64,000 bases of DNA from Triplophysa rosa (GCF_024868665.1 NC_079896.1:26107803-26171802), one strand, 5' to 3'. Shown: positions 45,341 through 64,000, counted from the first letter of the stretch. A program made the numbers and translations. Notes: generated by a model from the letters alone, not told the origin.

Positions 45341-46133
45341 CTAGACACGGGTCAAATCAATTCATGGCGTTACATGATCATGAACATACAGGAGCAATGT
45401 TTCTGCTATGGGATTGTGATTATAAACCATTATTGATCAATTACACAACAGTAAAATACCGGCACAGAAGAGCATGCCTTTCATCTTTATATGACAGCAC
45501 ACTAGAAATCAACGCTATTGAAAACGCCATTACAGTTGGAAACAAGAGGCTTTGTGGTTATAAAACTGTGTACTGACCTAAACTGAAGTTTGGTATCAAA
45601 ACGATCATGTATGTCAATGTCAAATTACATCTGACAGCTAACTGTTCTGCCACATTTGTGTCTATGTATGTATGAAAGACTGAAGACGACAACTTACAAT
45701 ATATCATACAAAACACTTAATACGCATATATTAGAAAAAAATCCCCCTAAAACGTGTTCATTCTAAAAACAGGTCAATAATAGCTACGCTAACTCGCTAG
45801 CATACAGACCTGTCAAATGATATCGGGTCAAGCTAACCAACTGAGGACTCGTCTTAACAGACAATTAAAGGCATAATGACATTTACCTATTCAATTTAGT
45901 CTCGTCTATACCATAAATTAATGTAAAAAATCTGAGCACACAAACTAAACACACCGTTCGCCGTTTAGCTAACTGTTAACGTTATCTAGGCCAACATTAG
46001 CATTGTGCTAACAAGCGACTTCGCGCTGCAGCAGCTAACTTAACTGAGGGATTCTGACAAGCTAACGTCATTGAATTATCTTTATCATGCACTCGGCTGC
46101 TAAGAGCGACCTAAATAAAATGCATGTACGCAC

Positions 46134-46400
46134 CTGGGTGAGCTCGGTCCGTTCACTTCCTCATCCACAGATATGAGGCCCCGGAGACGAATCAGACCCG
46201 CTCCCGACACTCGAACACACGGATCTAACTCAGTGTAGAGCCTGTGTCATCTCCCACTGACCACGAGACACTTTACACGCCCCTGACAGCCAGTGTCGCC
46301 GATTCCTGGGGGTTTCGTGGACGAAAATACGAGTAACCTGCGACTGCCGATCGAAGTTTGTTTACATTAGGTTTATCGCGCGCTACCTGATGAAGAGCTG
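46134..46400 (-). promoter_or_regulatory. map3k2: map3k2 promoter and first non-coding exon
   Basis: A GC- and CpG-richer segment ends in CACCCAG|GTGCGT at 46134 on the minus strand, a good donor, and has no coding ATG before it. This fits a 5' UTR first exon feeding the start-codon exon near 45.3 kb. The transcription start is not visible. Confidence 0.55.
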
Positions 46401-46614
46401 TCAGTTAGACTGAGGGAATAATATTAAGATACCCAATATACAACGCGGAAATTGCAGAGATTGTCTTGGAATACAATGAATCCAAGAGAGCATAACGACA
46501 CGATAAGAACTGTTAGGAATTAAGTACGCAAACACTAGTTCAGTGAACAGCGCTGCTGTCCTTTGACTCAAAACTCAAGTGACTTCACAGCGCCATCTGT
46601 CGGCTGTCACTGAG

Positions 46615-46960
46615 TAATAACCAAAGTCCCTTTACAAAAAGTCTCCGCACTCGGCAGCCATGTTTGCAACGCCTCCGGGCAGCTATTTGATTCATACGAG
46701 ATCAAGTCCTATCAGCTTGAATTGAGGAACACTGGTATCTCTAAAAGATATCGCCAAGATGATAACAAAAGAACATTTTTAGGATATGCAATTAAACTTG
46801 ACCTCAAATGGATCATAAATAGTGTTACTTTCTCTCAAATTGCGCTAAAAACATATTTTTCTAGGTTGTTACGGCTACGGCGCATGCGCAAATGTTGCAA
46901 CACAACAGCGCCCTTCATGCACTTTCCCCAATTCATAGTAACGCCACTGCAGCGTCTTGT
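46615..46960. repeat. Dispersed repeat fragment upstream of map3k2, with an NRF1-like palindrome
   Basis: CCAAAGTCCCTTTACAAAAA followed by GTCTCCGCACTCGGC recurs in reverse orientation at about 63880-63925 upstream of ercc3. The fragment ends near GCGCATGCGC (46880-46889), a perfect NRF1-type palindrome. Confidence 0.55.
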
Positions 46961-48327
46961 TAAAATAACGAGTCTTTGTCAATACAGCATCAGATGGCCA
47001 GACTCTCGGCAGTCTTAAATTGTAGCCAATCAGAGAGCGCGGTTCGCCTTCTCTTGACCAATCATATGATTCTGTTTACTCATTTTATTAATGATTAAGG
47101 TTTTAGATTTGTAATGAATTAAATCAAAATTTGCCATGTTAATGATTTAAGTCAGTAATATTTATTTGCCTTGATATTAATATACCCCTCTTCACGTCTT
47201 GTTCATCGAATCATCCCGCCATCTGGTGGTAAATGTTTAAAAAACGTATAAAAACCTCATTCATCCCAAACTAAAGAAAAACGTTTTTTTCATTACAGTA
47301 ATTGAACAATGAAATTAAAATGATGAAAATAAGGAAAATTACCTTATTTTGAGTTTTGAGGAACCCTTGACATTACTTAACTGTACTGTATTATTCACCC
47401 ATTTACTGTTCTTTTCAGAAACCTCATATATGCATTTATCTTAGTTGTGCGTTTATTTTTACTACCATGTTGTATAAGTTTAAATTAACTATTTATGAAC
47501 TATTATTTCTTATGAATTATTTATTGAACTAACAGATGGGCCGTGTTTGAAAAAATGCAATTTGTGTTTCATTAACAGTAATAAAGAAATGTGTAATACC
47601 AAATCATTAAAAAAAAACTCCTCATTATTGAGTCAATGTTACATAAAACAAGATTCTGATAGACAAAATCAACATTAATTGTTAAAAATTGTAAAAGCCT
47701 GTAAATGTATTATTTTCAAACAGGTAGTTTAAACAGAACACACAAAATAACAACTGAATAATTCAGCACATCTTTATCATTTTTACATTTAATATATTCA
47801 TTATTTTACTAAATTCAGCCACACATTCAACAGTTTCAATACATCAAACACTTTACAAATTGCACACAAAGCATTATTGGGTGGCTTCAGTTGAAGGGGA
47901 GGAGTTAACGGATGCTCCTGCGAGCTGTCTAGTTTACGTCATTTGAGATGGATGGTCATTTCAGGGCGGAAGTGCATTTTCAGATTTTAACTGAAGATTA
48001 TGAGGGTACATGAATTTTAAAAAGAAAATTACCCACATTAATAAACTATTATAAAAAAATAAGAATTGTCATTTTTAATTTCACTGGGACTTTAAAGGTT
48101 ACGTGTTTATCCATCTCATGGAAATTTCGAACTATATCGCAACGTTGCCAATTTGTATAAATTTGTACGATAAATTCTGGTATGATCTGCTTTCACGCCA
48201 GCTATATATATTTTTTCAAATAATTGTCTGATTCACTTTGTACAAATTCATACCAAATAGCCACCTTGTAAAATAGTTACACATTCCTGTGAGATCAGGC
48301 TGATATATATCTACTATATATCAGTCA
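46961..48327. other. Intergenic AT-rich spacer, no gene seen
   Basis: No exon or gene family is recognisable. Near 48150-48300 an inverted pair (CCAATTTGTATAAATTTGTAC mirrored later by TTTGTACAAATTCATACC, ending at CCTGTGAGATCAGGCTGA) is a decayed fish repeat into which the hAT element at 48336 is inserted nearby. Confidence 0.5.
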
Positions 48328-49600
48328 GGTATAGGCAGAGGCGGATTAACCATATGGGCAATTGGGCAAGTGCCCAGGGGCACCAAGACTTTAGGGGCAG
48401 CAAATAAACCCGCAATACAAAATATATATTTTTTTTAAATGTACATAAGCACTTGTTTTTTAAGACTTAAGTCACGCATCTGCGCTAAATAGGCGTGGCA
48501 CCATGTGCGGGAATACCCCCACTTTCAGATAAAAATGGTTCTGTCCTCCGCACTTTTTCGACACACCTCCGCCAAAATTCCCGCCCATGTTATCTGGTTA
48601 GTTACATAGATTTGAGTGAATTAACATTCAGCCAATCACAAGTGAGTGTTATGAGGCGAGTCGTCTTTCGTGTAGCCTACACTTTAATCTTCAAACAGAT
48701 GGAAGCGAGAACGATGCAGAGCGCATTGTTGTAGCGGCGACTAAAAATGCTGGGATTAGCACTGATTAATAAAGGTGCATGCCATACATGACATGCGTCA
48801 GAAATAAGATATTATAGTGCCGATAATGTACGCTAATAATAGTACGTGGAGGTAAAGGCCACTATTGAAGATCCAAACCTGGGTTTTAAAGTGAAAGTGA
48901 AGAACGGTGTCATCACTATAGCAATCAATTCATATGTGTCCTTTTTAGTGGTGTACACTTTTATCTTAGTACTTATGTGATCGTTTAGTAAGAAGAATTT
49001 ACACATACTGTGCTTAAATAGAGCGTTTGAATAGCTGTATAGCAGTTAAAATAGTAACAATAACGTTTCATGTTATATTTATGAATAACCTTGCTATACA
49101 TTGTAATCTGGTGAATGCCACTTTGGTGAATTAAAGTCCAAATGTCCTGAAAATCTGTACATTGTTCCATTGTCCCCCTAATGTGAATACATACATGCAA
49201 ACTATAGTGTGTGTGCGTGTGTGTGTCCCTGTACCCCCATTTTGTGGCACGCACAACATTTACACTTGTTAAAAAAATGTTAGTGATTTTTTTAAACTAC
49301 ATCAAAACCTGAAATGTAACATTACAACAGAAAGCAGGTGCCCCTTAACTACAGTAGGCCTAATTGTTAAAAATACTTAATGGAAAAGAGTTGTTTTTGT
49401 GTTATAGTCTACAAAAGTGTCATGTTAATGTATAATTCTTGTAAAATAGTATATTGTAAATTGCTGAGTTTCATTCTTATAAAATCTTTTAATATATAAA
49501 TCTTTTAATGAGTGGATTCTTGCGTGTGGGTTGATGGGGGGCACCTCTGGGGCTGTTGCCCAGGGGCACCATGAGGTCTTAATACGCCTCTGGGTATAGG
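48328..49600. mobile_element. hAT-type DNA transposon, 1257 bp, with perfect 8-bp target duplication
   Basis: The element spans 48336-49592. The left end CAGAGGCGGATTAACC is mirrored by AATACGCCTCTG at the right, and sub-terminal GTGCCCAGGGGCACC / TTGCCCAGGGGCACC blocks also pair. GGTATAGG flanks both sides exactly (48328-48335, 49593-49600). An internal plus frame at 48495-48734 shows no transposase motif that I recognise, so this is probably a deletion derivative moved in trans. Confidence 0.88.
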
Positions 49601-49957
49601 TGTGGCTAAGCATTTATAGCCATGTTAAATAAATAAACTGTTTTATCACTAAAGCCAATTTATTCGTAAATACATCTATATACAAATCTTCATAGCATTT
49701 TAAAGACAAGAAAATGTAAATACCATTCATGTCATTTGTATAGATTAATAGATTAGAGTTGATAAAAAAGTACCAGTTCTATACAGTTTGAAAATATCAG
49801 TACATTCTTAACATTACAGAAGCATTGAATTATTGAAAAACTCCACACATGGCTGGATAGAAGTTGGAAGAAACACTGTGACACAATGACAGCAATAATC
49901 TTCAGAGCATCTTCCGGCTGGATTATGGTTTATATTTACACGTCGGTTGATGGCAGA

Positions 49958-52900
49958 TTAATCTCGGTCCACAAACCTAAGGTTGATGGGTGCACCCGGA
50001 CAGAGGAGGCCATGGGTTTTAGCAAGCACGTCAGTGGCATCAGGAGACACCTTGATGTGGAACTTCTGAAGGAGCTGCGAGAGGAAAACCCACACCATTA
50101 GACACCGACCTTAAGACTGAAACTGACCTGAGAAACACACACACACCTGTGTGAGGGCCAAATACATCTCCAGCTCGGCTATTCTCCTGCCGATGCAACT
50201 GCGGATACCGTAGCCAAACGGGATGGAGCCGAAGTTGTCCACGCGGTCGGTGGAGTCCTTGCGGAGCCAGCGTTCTGGCCGGAACTCTTCGGCACGGGGG
50301 AAGTTCTCCTCATCCATGGAAGTGGAGTAATGACACAGAGCCAGCTGAGTCTGACAACACAACATACGGTGTTATGAAATGACTCAATGGTTGGTTTATA
50401 ATTTAGGGTATTCTCTTCAACATGAAATAATGATTTAACGTGCAGGGGACACGTTCTGAGAAATGTGTTTTGGGCATTCAATCAGTCGCACAACACATCT
50501 GATCTTACCCCTTTAGGAATTAAGTAACCTCCAACGATTAGATCGTCCTGTGTGACACGTCCATTTCCAGGGAGAACAGGGAAAAGCCTGCAGAAAAACA
50601 CAATGTCGAACTGTGTTAAAGATCCATCGAAGTGCCTCGAAATGCACAGCTTTGTTTGATGCGTTGACCTCATTTCCGCTGAAACAGGAAGTAAAATGAG
50701 CACTTACCCCACAGCCTGGAATGTGATGATGTGCCGAACGATGTCATAAAAATACTATACAGCTTTGATATAAGAACATAATTCTTTTTGGGAAACCCCT
50801 TTGTTCTATAAATTGCTTGCTGTGACAGAAATGACAGTAAAAATCTGTGTGGTGTCTTTTAAAATGACTGTATTTGTGTCAACGGGGTAAACTTCAATCC
50901 AGTTCAATCCTTTGTGTCGATGTTTGTATATTGAAGTAGCCGTTGAGCGTTGGTGGACGGGTTTACCTGAGCGTCTCTTTGACAAGCCCTCTAATCAGAG
51001 GCAAATTAGCAGCATCCTCTCCGGTCGGGACACGCCCACCCAACACACGCTCCACCTCCTCGAAGATCTGCTGCTGTACCATGGGATGTCTTGCCAGAAG
51101 GTACGTGCTCCACGACAGCGTGAATGAGGTCTGCGGAGAGGAATGACGTTTAATGTCACAAGACTCCGCCTGCTTACATATTTAAAGAAATAGATTCCCT
51201 TACAAAAAGACGTTTATTCAATTATTCTAAAAATAAGAAAGCCTACTTTAGTCTACTTTTTTACGTACGACTGTGTTCAGAAGTATATTTTATAAACCCT
51301 TTAACTGTCATTGTTCCAATATTGGAACACCTAGGTTAACTTTAATATTTCACAACTAAAATCTAATCCAATCATATAAACTATATATCATTGGAAAGCT
51401 CTAAGAATGTAGTTTTTATATTTCTGAACCGTTTTTCAATAGAAATCTCTTAGTAAAAGTAATTTTCTCAAATATAACTGACCTACATTTGTACCATTAT
51501 TAGTATTACATTTTCATAATCATATTTTATTGTAAATCTAAAAATAAAGCTAAAAAACTTCTATATTATTGGAAAGCTCCAAGAATGTCCTTCTTATATG
51601 TAATGATTCAATTTATTAATTTGTCATTTGTATGCCGTAAACCATTGGAGCCTATACCACACCTAGTGGCAGTTGTTGGTTATTACGATTAAAAGAATCA
51701 CAGAAACCACATTTTTTGTGATATCATCTTGAAATTTGAAACAAAACTTGTTTAGAAGTATGTCTTTAATTTCCTGGCAGTTTTATAATGAAAAAAATAT
51801 TTTTGAGGTTTTTTAGTAATATAAAACAATGTTTATTGATTTTTTTTATTATTATTAATGTACAATTAAACTGATATAACTTTTTTTATTTCATTTTTCA
51901 ACTCCAGACACTTTTACAATAAAGTATTGAATTATAGATTATGTCTCTAGACCAAAGCATTCCAGAGTTACACTCATTTAAAAGTTGAAATCACTTTTAA
52001 GCCCACCCTCAAAAAAGGGGCATGACAGTTTAATAAAACGAACTTGAATTAAACGTATTTTTTGCAAAGCAGACACTTACGTAAAGCAACTTATGGTTCA
52101 TTCAAGGTTCATGTTTATCAGTAAAACTCGTGACCTTTGAACTGCCAACAGAATTTTCTAAGAACTGAACTATCCTTTGATGTCAACCCCAATGAATAAC
52201 TTTTTTGTTCATATTAAAATATATTCAAGTTTAGTATGAACTTCTCCAGCGTTCCCAGCAGCCCATGGGTCAATCCTTACCGTGTCCACTCCGGCCAGGA
52301 GCATTTCTGTCATGTTTGCGTAAATATCCTCCACGCTCATCTCTCTGGTGACCAGCATGTGAGTCAACAAGCCTCCTTTAATCTCTTCGCCTCTCTCCAT
52401 CTTTCTTTTAACCTCCGAAAGCTTTCGGTCTACATGAATCTGGCCTAAAACACACACAGATTTGTTGAGACTATGGAAAACCCAGAAGTCCACTGAACCC
52501 CAGTACAGCTCTTACTGAATTTAAAGAGGCCGTCCCAGGAGCTGCAGAACTCCTCCCAGGGTTTGGGAATGATGGGACGCAGCCATTTGGGAATGGCACC
52601 GGCGTACATGGTGGTCTTAAAAGAGCTGAACATGAGATGCAGCGCCGCGATGTACTCCTGACTCATCTTGGGAATATCCTCCTCCAAACAGCCCAGACGA
52701 GCCTCGTACAAAATGGTTGCCACACCTGGAGAAGAGTCCACATTCAAAACAAGTCTGTGTCCTTGTTTGATGCTGAAGTAGTTTAAAAATGGATCGATTA
52801 CAAATAAGTTTCCATAAATCATAATTGGAGAACAGAAATTACACACATCAAAATTATACTTCTTATTTGCATTTCCACGAAACAAGAGACAACTTTCTTC

Positions 52901-55333
52901 CACAGCCAACAAAACAAAAAAATGAAATAAAACGAAAACAAATGGTTTTACTCAGAATTCTATTTTTCAGAATGCGTCGTTTCGTGTTATCATTTCAGTT
53001 GTTCCCTCTTATCTTTCTGATTTAAAGCCCACACAAAAAAATCAAGATAGCTTCGCGAGCTTCCAGAACATTCTGTTCGTTTTACGTTTTCAATGTACAG
53101 CACAAATACTTTTGCCACTGCCATTTGACGTCTCCATTTGCATCTGCAAGACATCTGGAATACATGGTTTTCTCATCTGCAATACGTCTGCTCATCTGGA
53201 AAACATCTGCTGTGTCAAAACATCTGCTAAACATCTTAGAAAGAGCAGTTTTACATCTTTCAGCAGACGCCTCTGAGATGTATTGCAGATGTTTTGCAGA
53301 TAGACGTCAAATAGTCGTCTGCCAGATGCAGGCGTGCTATCAACATTCAAAATCATTTGTATTATTTGTTCACATTTTATTGTTCATTAACTGGAAAAAC
53401 AACAACATATTTCCTTTGTATAGTTATAGTCATAAAAAGCATAATTCAGTAACGTTCAAAGAACTCCATATATTTGAGTTTGAACATGCTGGGGTACAAA
53501 CGCATTGCTCGTTGACTCACCTTCCATGGCATATTTGAAGAACAGATCATTGATGTTTTCAACAGTTTGGCCGTCGGTCTGCTGGCTCCTCATAGTCTTT
53601 ATTCTCTTCACCAGATCCTCCACTACGGCGTTGACATCAGGAGCGAAAACAGCCACGTCTCGCGGCCGCATGATCAGCTGACGCAGGACGCTGCGCATCT
53701 TCAGCCACTCTTCACCCTCGCTGAAGACAAAAAACATCATGTGTAACATCTTTGTTAGCAGACACCAATGAACAAAAATTAAAAAATGGCCCAAAAATCT
53801 CAACAAAGACATATTGGTCTTTTAAAGAATTCATAGCCACATTTGGAGGTTTGGGTTAGTTGGACACCATGTCTCTGACGCATGAGTTACTCACGCTGAG
53901 ATGAGTCCGGTGGACCGTCCTCTCATGTCTCTGTACTCTTTCCAGGACTCCATGTTACCCCGCTGCGGCGCCACACCTTCAGCACGGAGAACATGAGCCA
54001 CCATGTCTCTGTCAGTGATGGACACCACGAACTGAGGTCCAAATCGAGATTTGAAGATCTTGCCGTACTTCTGAGAGTGCTCCATCTGCAAGAAAGAAAC
54101 GTTTGCACACCTGATTTCTTGTGGAAATCTTCGCTGAATCATTTCAACCTCTCGCCTCTTTGCAATTTGCTTACAATGGATTGTTTTTCAGTTAAGAATA
54201 CTTTTTGACATTATTGGTGTCCTCTCAAACTTGAACCAATGCTCACTTGCACCATCATCCCCCAGACTTTAAATCATCCCTGTATGTGACACAGCATGAA
54301 ATAATGGTTGTCTGCGGTAGATCAATATATACGTTTCCAAAACAGTCACGTGTTTCAGTATGATCATCTCCCGGCCGGAGGAATCTGCTGAGGTTGCACA
54401 AATCATTTACGTGTTATGCATTTGACAGGAGCCACGTACAGTGCGTTACAAGCTACGCGGTTTATCAGTTTGTGTGTTCCATGGAACCCGTGACCTTTGC
54501 ACTGTTAATGCAACACCATCTGCAGCACAACCTGTCAATACAACATGGGTATATGGGTCATTCATACCGAAAGCTCAACTTTAAATTTAATAATTTATTC
54601 CCCATAATGTCGGCATAGCCCTGTAGGACAGTCAACAATTTCTGAAAGCTCTTATATTGCTTTCAATGAAATGTGAATGCGATTCTCTCTGGGGTTAAAT
54701 AAGGTTTGTAACTCCCTCAGTGATGGGGTGGAGACTGAATTGGCCGGTTTATGCAACTTCAACTGTGACTGAACACCCCTCAGGTGTACCAAAACTGCCC
54801 GTTTATATCGTGCTCCAAGGTTGATCAAAGATGTAAAGATTACAAATATCCAATTGAAGTGAATTGAAGTCGCAGTAAACCGGAGCACTTGCATTTAAAT
54901 TACACGTATGGCTGTGGCAGACTTTTATCCAGAGCAACTGCATTCAATGGTCATGTTAAATCAGCATGTGTTTCCTGGGATCTATCCCTTGACCTTAGAC
55001 GAACCCAAACTTTTTTAACGCGTAATGGGCAGCTTTGGCATCGGCGCTCACCTGGATCTCATGGATGCGACTGAAGCCATCCCGGTAGAAGAACTCTATG
55101 AGGTTGGCGACAGTGCTGGGTCCGGGCATATCCTTGAGGCTCTTCGCATTGGCCACATCCAGCACATCCTCGGATGGTTTCACCGTGTCGTCTTTCAGAT
55201 CAGCCGGACTGTGCGTAAGCTCCACGGAGCCGCTGGTCTTGTGCAGCCCGCGGGTTTGCAGGGAAAGCTGTTTGCACGTGTGCTGGAGCAGATTCTTGCG
55301 GCCGAGACGCAGGAAAGTCTTGTGAAGTGCCAT
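49958..55333 (-). CDS. cyp27c1: Cytochrome P450 27C1, all-trans retinoid 3,4-desaturase
   Basis: Mitochondrial P450 that desaturates vitamin A1 to A2, the switch that red-shifts fish visual pigments. Exons in order: 55333-55052, 54085-53895, 53720-53521, 52725-52516, 52444-52281, 51130-50967, 50587-50509, 50350-50147, 50074-49958; 536 residues. Markers: basic leader [41 protein letters not shown] then EGEEWLKMRSVLRQ; ATILYEARLGCLE; FKTTMYAGAIPKWLRPIIPK; I-helix LAGVDTTSFTLSW; KETLR; PGNGRVTQDDL; PERWLRKD; heme loop FGYGIRSCIGRRIAELE; end KTHGLLCPGAP. This follows human CYP27C1 almost exon by exon as remembered. Start: the only ATG ahead of a targeting-type leader. AATAAA on the minus strand near 49659 probably ends the transcript. 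Confidence 0.95.
51293..52035. repeat. TIR-bounded repeat in cyp27c1 intron
   Basis: CCTTTAACTGTCAT at the left is mirrored by ATGACAGTTTAATAA at the right. Inside, GGAAAGCTCYAAGAATG occurs twice. It fills most of the intron between exons 5 and 6. Confidence 0.5.
53120..53335. repeat. CATCTGC-word inverted repeat in cyp27c1 intron
   Basis: Many CATCTGC/GCAGATG words in both orientations, with GACGTCT at one side and AGACGTC at the other. It resembles a decayed fish repeat; no coding sense. Confidence 0.5.
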
Positions 55334-56340
55334 GTTGAACGCTGATTAATGCGCGAAACGCGTATGTGTCTGTTATTGAGGAGGTGCGCAAAACCTCTCC
55401 AGCTGAAAAGCGAGAGCGCGCTGGGTGCGTGCGTGCGTGCGTGCGTGAGAGGACCGACCTTTAAAACATCAACGGCATCAGGAAAGAGGATTGGACATTG
55501 GGGTCCTCAGCCACGCCCCATAGACAGTGGGCGTGTCGAATGAAAAACCGAAGTTGTGGGTTTGCTTTTGTTGCGACATACGGTATATGAAGGATTATAT
55601 CGCGCGTTTGGTTTGGAGCTCTTTATCGGACGTTATCTCATTGAACACATGATTGTAAACAGGAAGATTGGGGAAAACGTCAGCATGACATGTTTGATCG
55701 TGATGCAACGGGAAAAAATGATGGTTTGGGTTCATGTATTAGCAAACACTGAAAAAGTTTCTGGTTTACACAAGTGATGAATCCGAGCCGAACATTCCTC
55801 GGCTCGGGTTAGTTTTGGACGCTTTCCATTCCCTCCTTGGGAGCCCTTGAGGTTCTTGAACAACAATACCCCCCCCTAAGGGTTCTTTCTTGTATCAATA
55901 AACACACAGACACAAGACTGTTATGTAATGCCCTAATCTGCACATATACTCAATATTTTTCACAATAAATGAATGTATAAACAAAACATCTTTGTTGCTC
56001 AAACAGACCAGCAGCACAAAAAACTGCTGTACAATGTTGAATATAAGCTTTGTGCTGTTCATTTCCATCTGTTATAAGATTTGAATAAGTATTAAGTTCA
56101 TGTATCGGAGTGTCGATTACACGATGTAGCGAATTGAAGAATAGAAGACTTGAGCAGAAGAACAAAGTTCAATGTGAATTGCATTCACTAGACACAATAT
56201 CAAACCTTCATTGCAAAAGTCACTTTATTCCACCACTGAAACAAAGTCAAAATGTTTTGTGCCGTTACAAAAAAAGTGTACAGTTACATTTCTATGAAAT
56301 GTGTTAGGCTTTTGTACAAAATTCGAGTTCTTCAGTCTTT
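55334..56340. other. Spacer between cyp27c1 promoter and ercc3 3' end
   Basis: 55334-55560 is CpG-rich with a GTGC/CGTG tetranucleotide run (55423-55446) and is probably the cyp27c1 promoter and 5' UTR. 55560-56220 shows no exon or named repeat. Candidate ercc3 poly(A) signals on the minus strand lie near 56349 and 56223. Confidence 0.5.
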
Positions 56341-56582
56341 ACAATTCAATTTATTTAACAAACTCAAACAATTCTTTTCAACAATACAAACATCTCGTCT
56401 GTAAAATTAATTTCACTTTCTGGACCTTTTTTGGAACCAGTTCTCTGTTCTCGCCGTCTGTCTTTTTATGGCTCGTTCTATGTTCTGGGTCTCCTCGTAG
56501 ACCTCACCGTCTCTCAGTCTGTTCTGGGATTTACTGGAACGTCTGGACACGTGTCGTCAACATTGCACGCAGATGGCCATTT

Positions 56583-63311
<6,729 letters not shown>

Positions 63312-64000
63312 CGTGTCCTGGAGTAAACAGTCCCTCGCTGTGAATTCATTAATGGTTTAACACAGTTTTATCTAGAAAATGCATTAGATCTCATCAAGAC
63401 ACCACTGATGTAGCGGCCATTCCCAAGCCGCACTGACCGGAAGTGGCTCTCACTAAATCCTTGTTGTTTCGAGTCTGACGTCATCAGATCCGTGGGCGTG
63501 GCTTGTTGGTTTTGACTAAATCCTTGGTGTTTCAAGCCTTACGAAACCTTTACCCTAACCCACACCCTAACCCTAACCTTACTCTAACCATCTAAACTAC
63601 ATTTGATTGTTAAAATCGCCAAAAAAACACTGTTGCGCACTGTTGCGTGATGACGTCAGACTCGAAACACCAAAGATTTGGTGAGAGCAGACGGAAGTCC
63701 CGCCTTCCAGAAAAACAGCCAATAATCGATCGTTGGAGCGACAACCTTTGCACATGCGCAGTAGCTGAAAGAAAGTTGGTCCAGTTGATGTCACGTTTGT
63801 GGAAAATATTTAGTTTTCTTTTCTATTTTCCGACATTCAAGCAAATACGACTTGTTATTGTTTGACCGAAATGGCTAATTTAGCGGCCAAGTGCGGAGAC
63901 CTTCCTTAAAGAGACTTTGGCCAGCACTTTTCCACAACCATCGTTTATGATAAAGACTAACCCTGAACACTTACCGCCACCTGCCGGCTGAATGTATGAC
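63312..64000. promoter_or_regulatory. ercc3 upstream region with inserted repeats
   Basis: The short 5' UTR and promoter of ercc3 should lie within about 150 nt of the ATG at 63311. From 63445 an inverted-repeat element occupies the sequence, followed by a fragment (about 63700-63940) of the same repeat family seen upstream of map3k2, including CACATGCGCA near 63751 (NRF1-like). No divergent gene is recognised. Confidence 0.5.
63445..63688. repeat. MITE-like inverted-repeat element with CRE palindromes
   Basis: GCTCTCACTAAATCCTTGTT at the left is mirrored by CACCAAAGATTTGGTGAGAG at the right; arms are about 40 nt. TGACGTCA stands in both arms (63476-63483, 63651-63658). The loop holds a telomere-like ACCCTAACCCTAACC tract and a partial third copy of the arm (63517-63540). 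Confidence 0.8.

Noticed and set aside
48495..48734. Plus-strand frame inside the hAT element as a transposase
   Set aside because: It is 79 codons with no hAT dimerisation or DDE motif that I can recognise.
63871..63909. Plus-strand ATG (MANLAAKCGDLP) that could start a gene divergent from ercc3
   Set aside because: It closes after 12 codons and overlaps the repeat fragment also present upstream of map3k2.

Overview
The window is vertebrate nuclear DNA, most likely from a cyprinid (carp-like) teleost. Supporting signs are split genes with GT-AG introns, vertebrate signalling and repair genes, abundant TG, CT and CA microsatellites, and many short AT-rich inverted-repeat elements of kinds I remember as common in cyprinid genomes. 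The species call is inference from gene content and repeats. I read no bacterial operon, CRISPR array, rRNA or tRNA here.

Layout. (1) 1 to about 24.2 kb, plus strand: the 3' half of a kalirin-type Rho guanine-nucleotide exchange factor gene (kalrn-like). The exons run from the end of the first PH domain through SH3-1, a basic linker, DH2, PH2 and SH3-2, then a stop and poly(A) signal. An alternative first exon at 9.46 kb splices in frame into the linker and matches the idea of a short 'Duet' (GEF2-only) isoform. (2) 24.2-30.0 kb: intergenic and repeat-rich, with a possible small spliced transcript at 27.0-28.3 kb. (3) 30.06-35.89 kb, minus strand: a nine-exon mitochondrial cytochrome P450 of CYP27A type. 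(4) about 36.9-46.3 kb, minus strand: map3k2, a PB1-domain MAP kinase kinase kinase with a long 3' UTR. (5) 46.3-49.6 kb: repeats, including a 1.26-kb hAT-type element with a perfect 8-bp target duplication. (6) 49.96-55.33 kb, minus strand: cyp27c1 (vitamin A 3,4-desaturase), nine exons. (7) 56.58-63.31 kb, minus strand: ercc3/xpb, the TFIIH helicase, 15 coding exons. (8) 63.3-64.0 kb: ercc3 promoter side, with an inserted inverted-repeat element.

Exon models were built by hand from splice sites and reading frame. Each complete gene model closes on a whole number of codons: kalrn-like 767 aa within the window, cyp27a-like 524, map3k2 620, cyp27c1 536, ercc3 779.

The genes do not form one pathway. 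Kalirin acts on Rac/Rho at the cytoskeleton, MAP3K2 feeds MEK5/ERK5 and JNK, ERCC3 works in transcription and DNA repair, and the two P450s oxidise lipids (sterol or vitamin A) in mitochondria. Their grouping resembles the CYP27C1-ERCC3-MAP3K2 cluster of human chromosome 2q14, in a different order. I found no convincing new molecular system. The most useful observations are the Duet-type alternative exon, an in-frame 81-nt intron inside PH2, the shared intron plan of the two P450 genes, hAT insertions with exact target duplications, and a CRE-carrying inverted-repeat element just upstream of ercc3.
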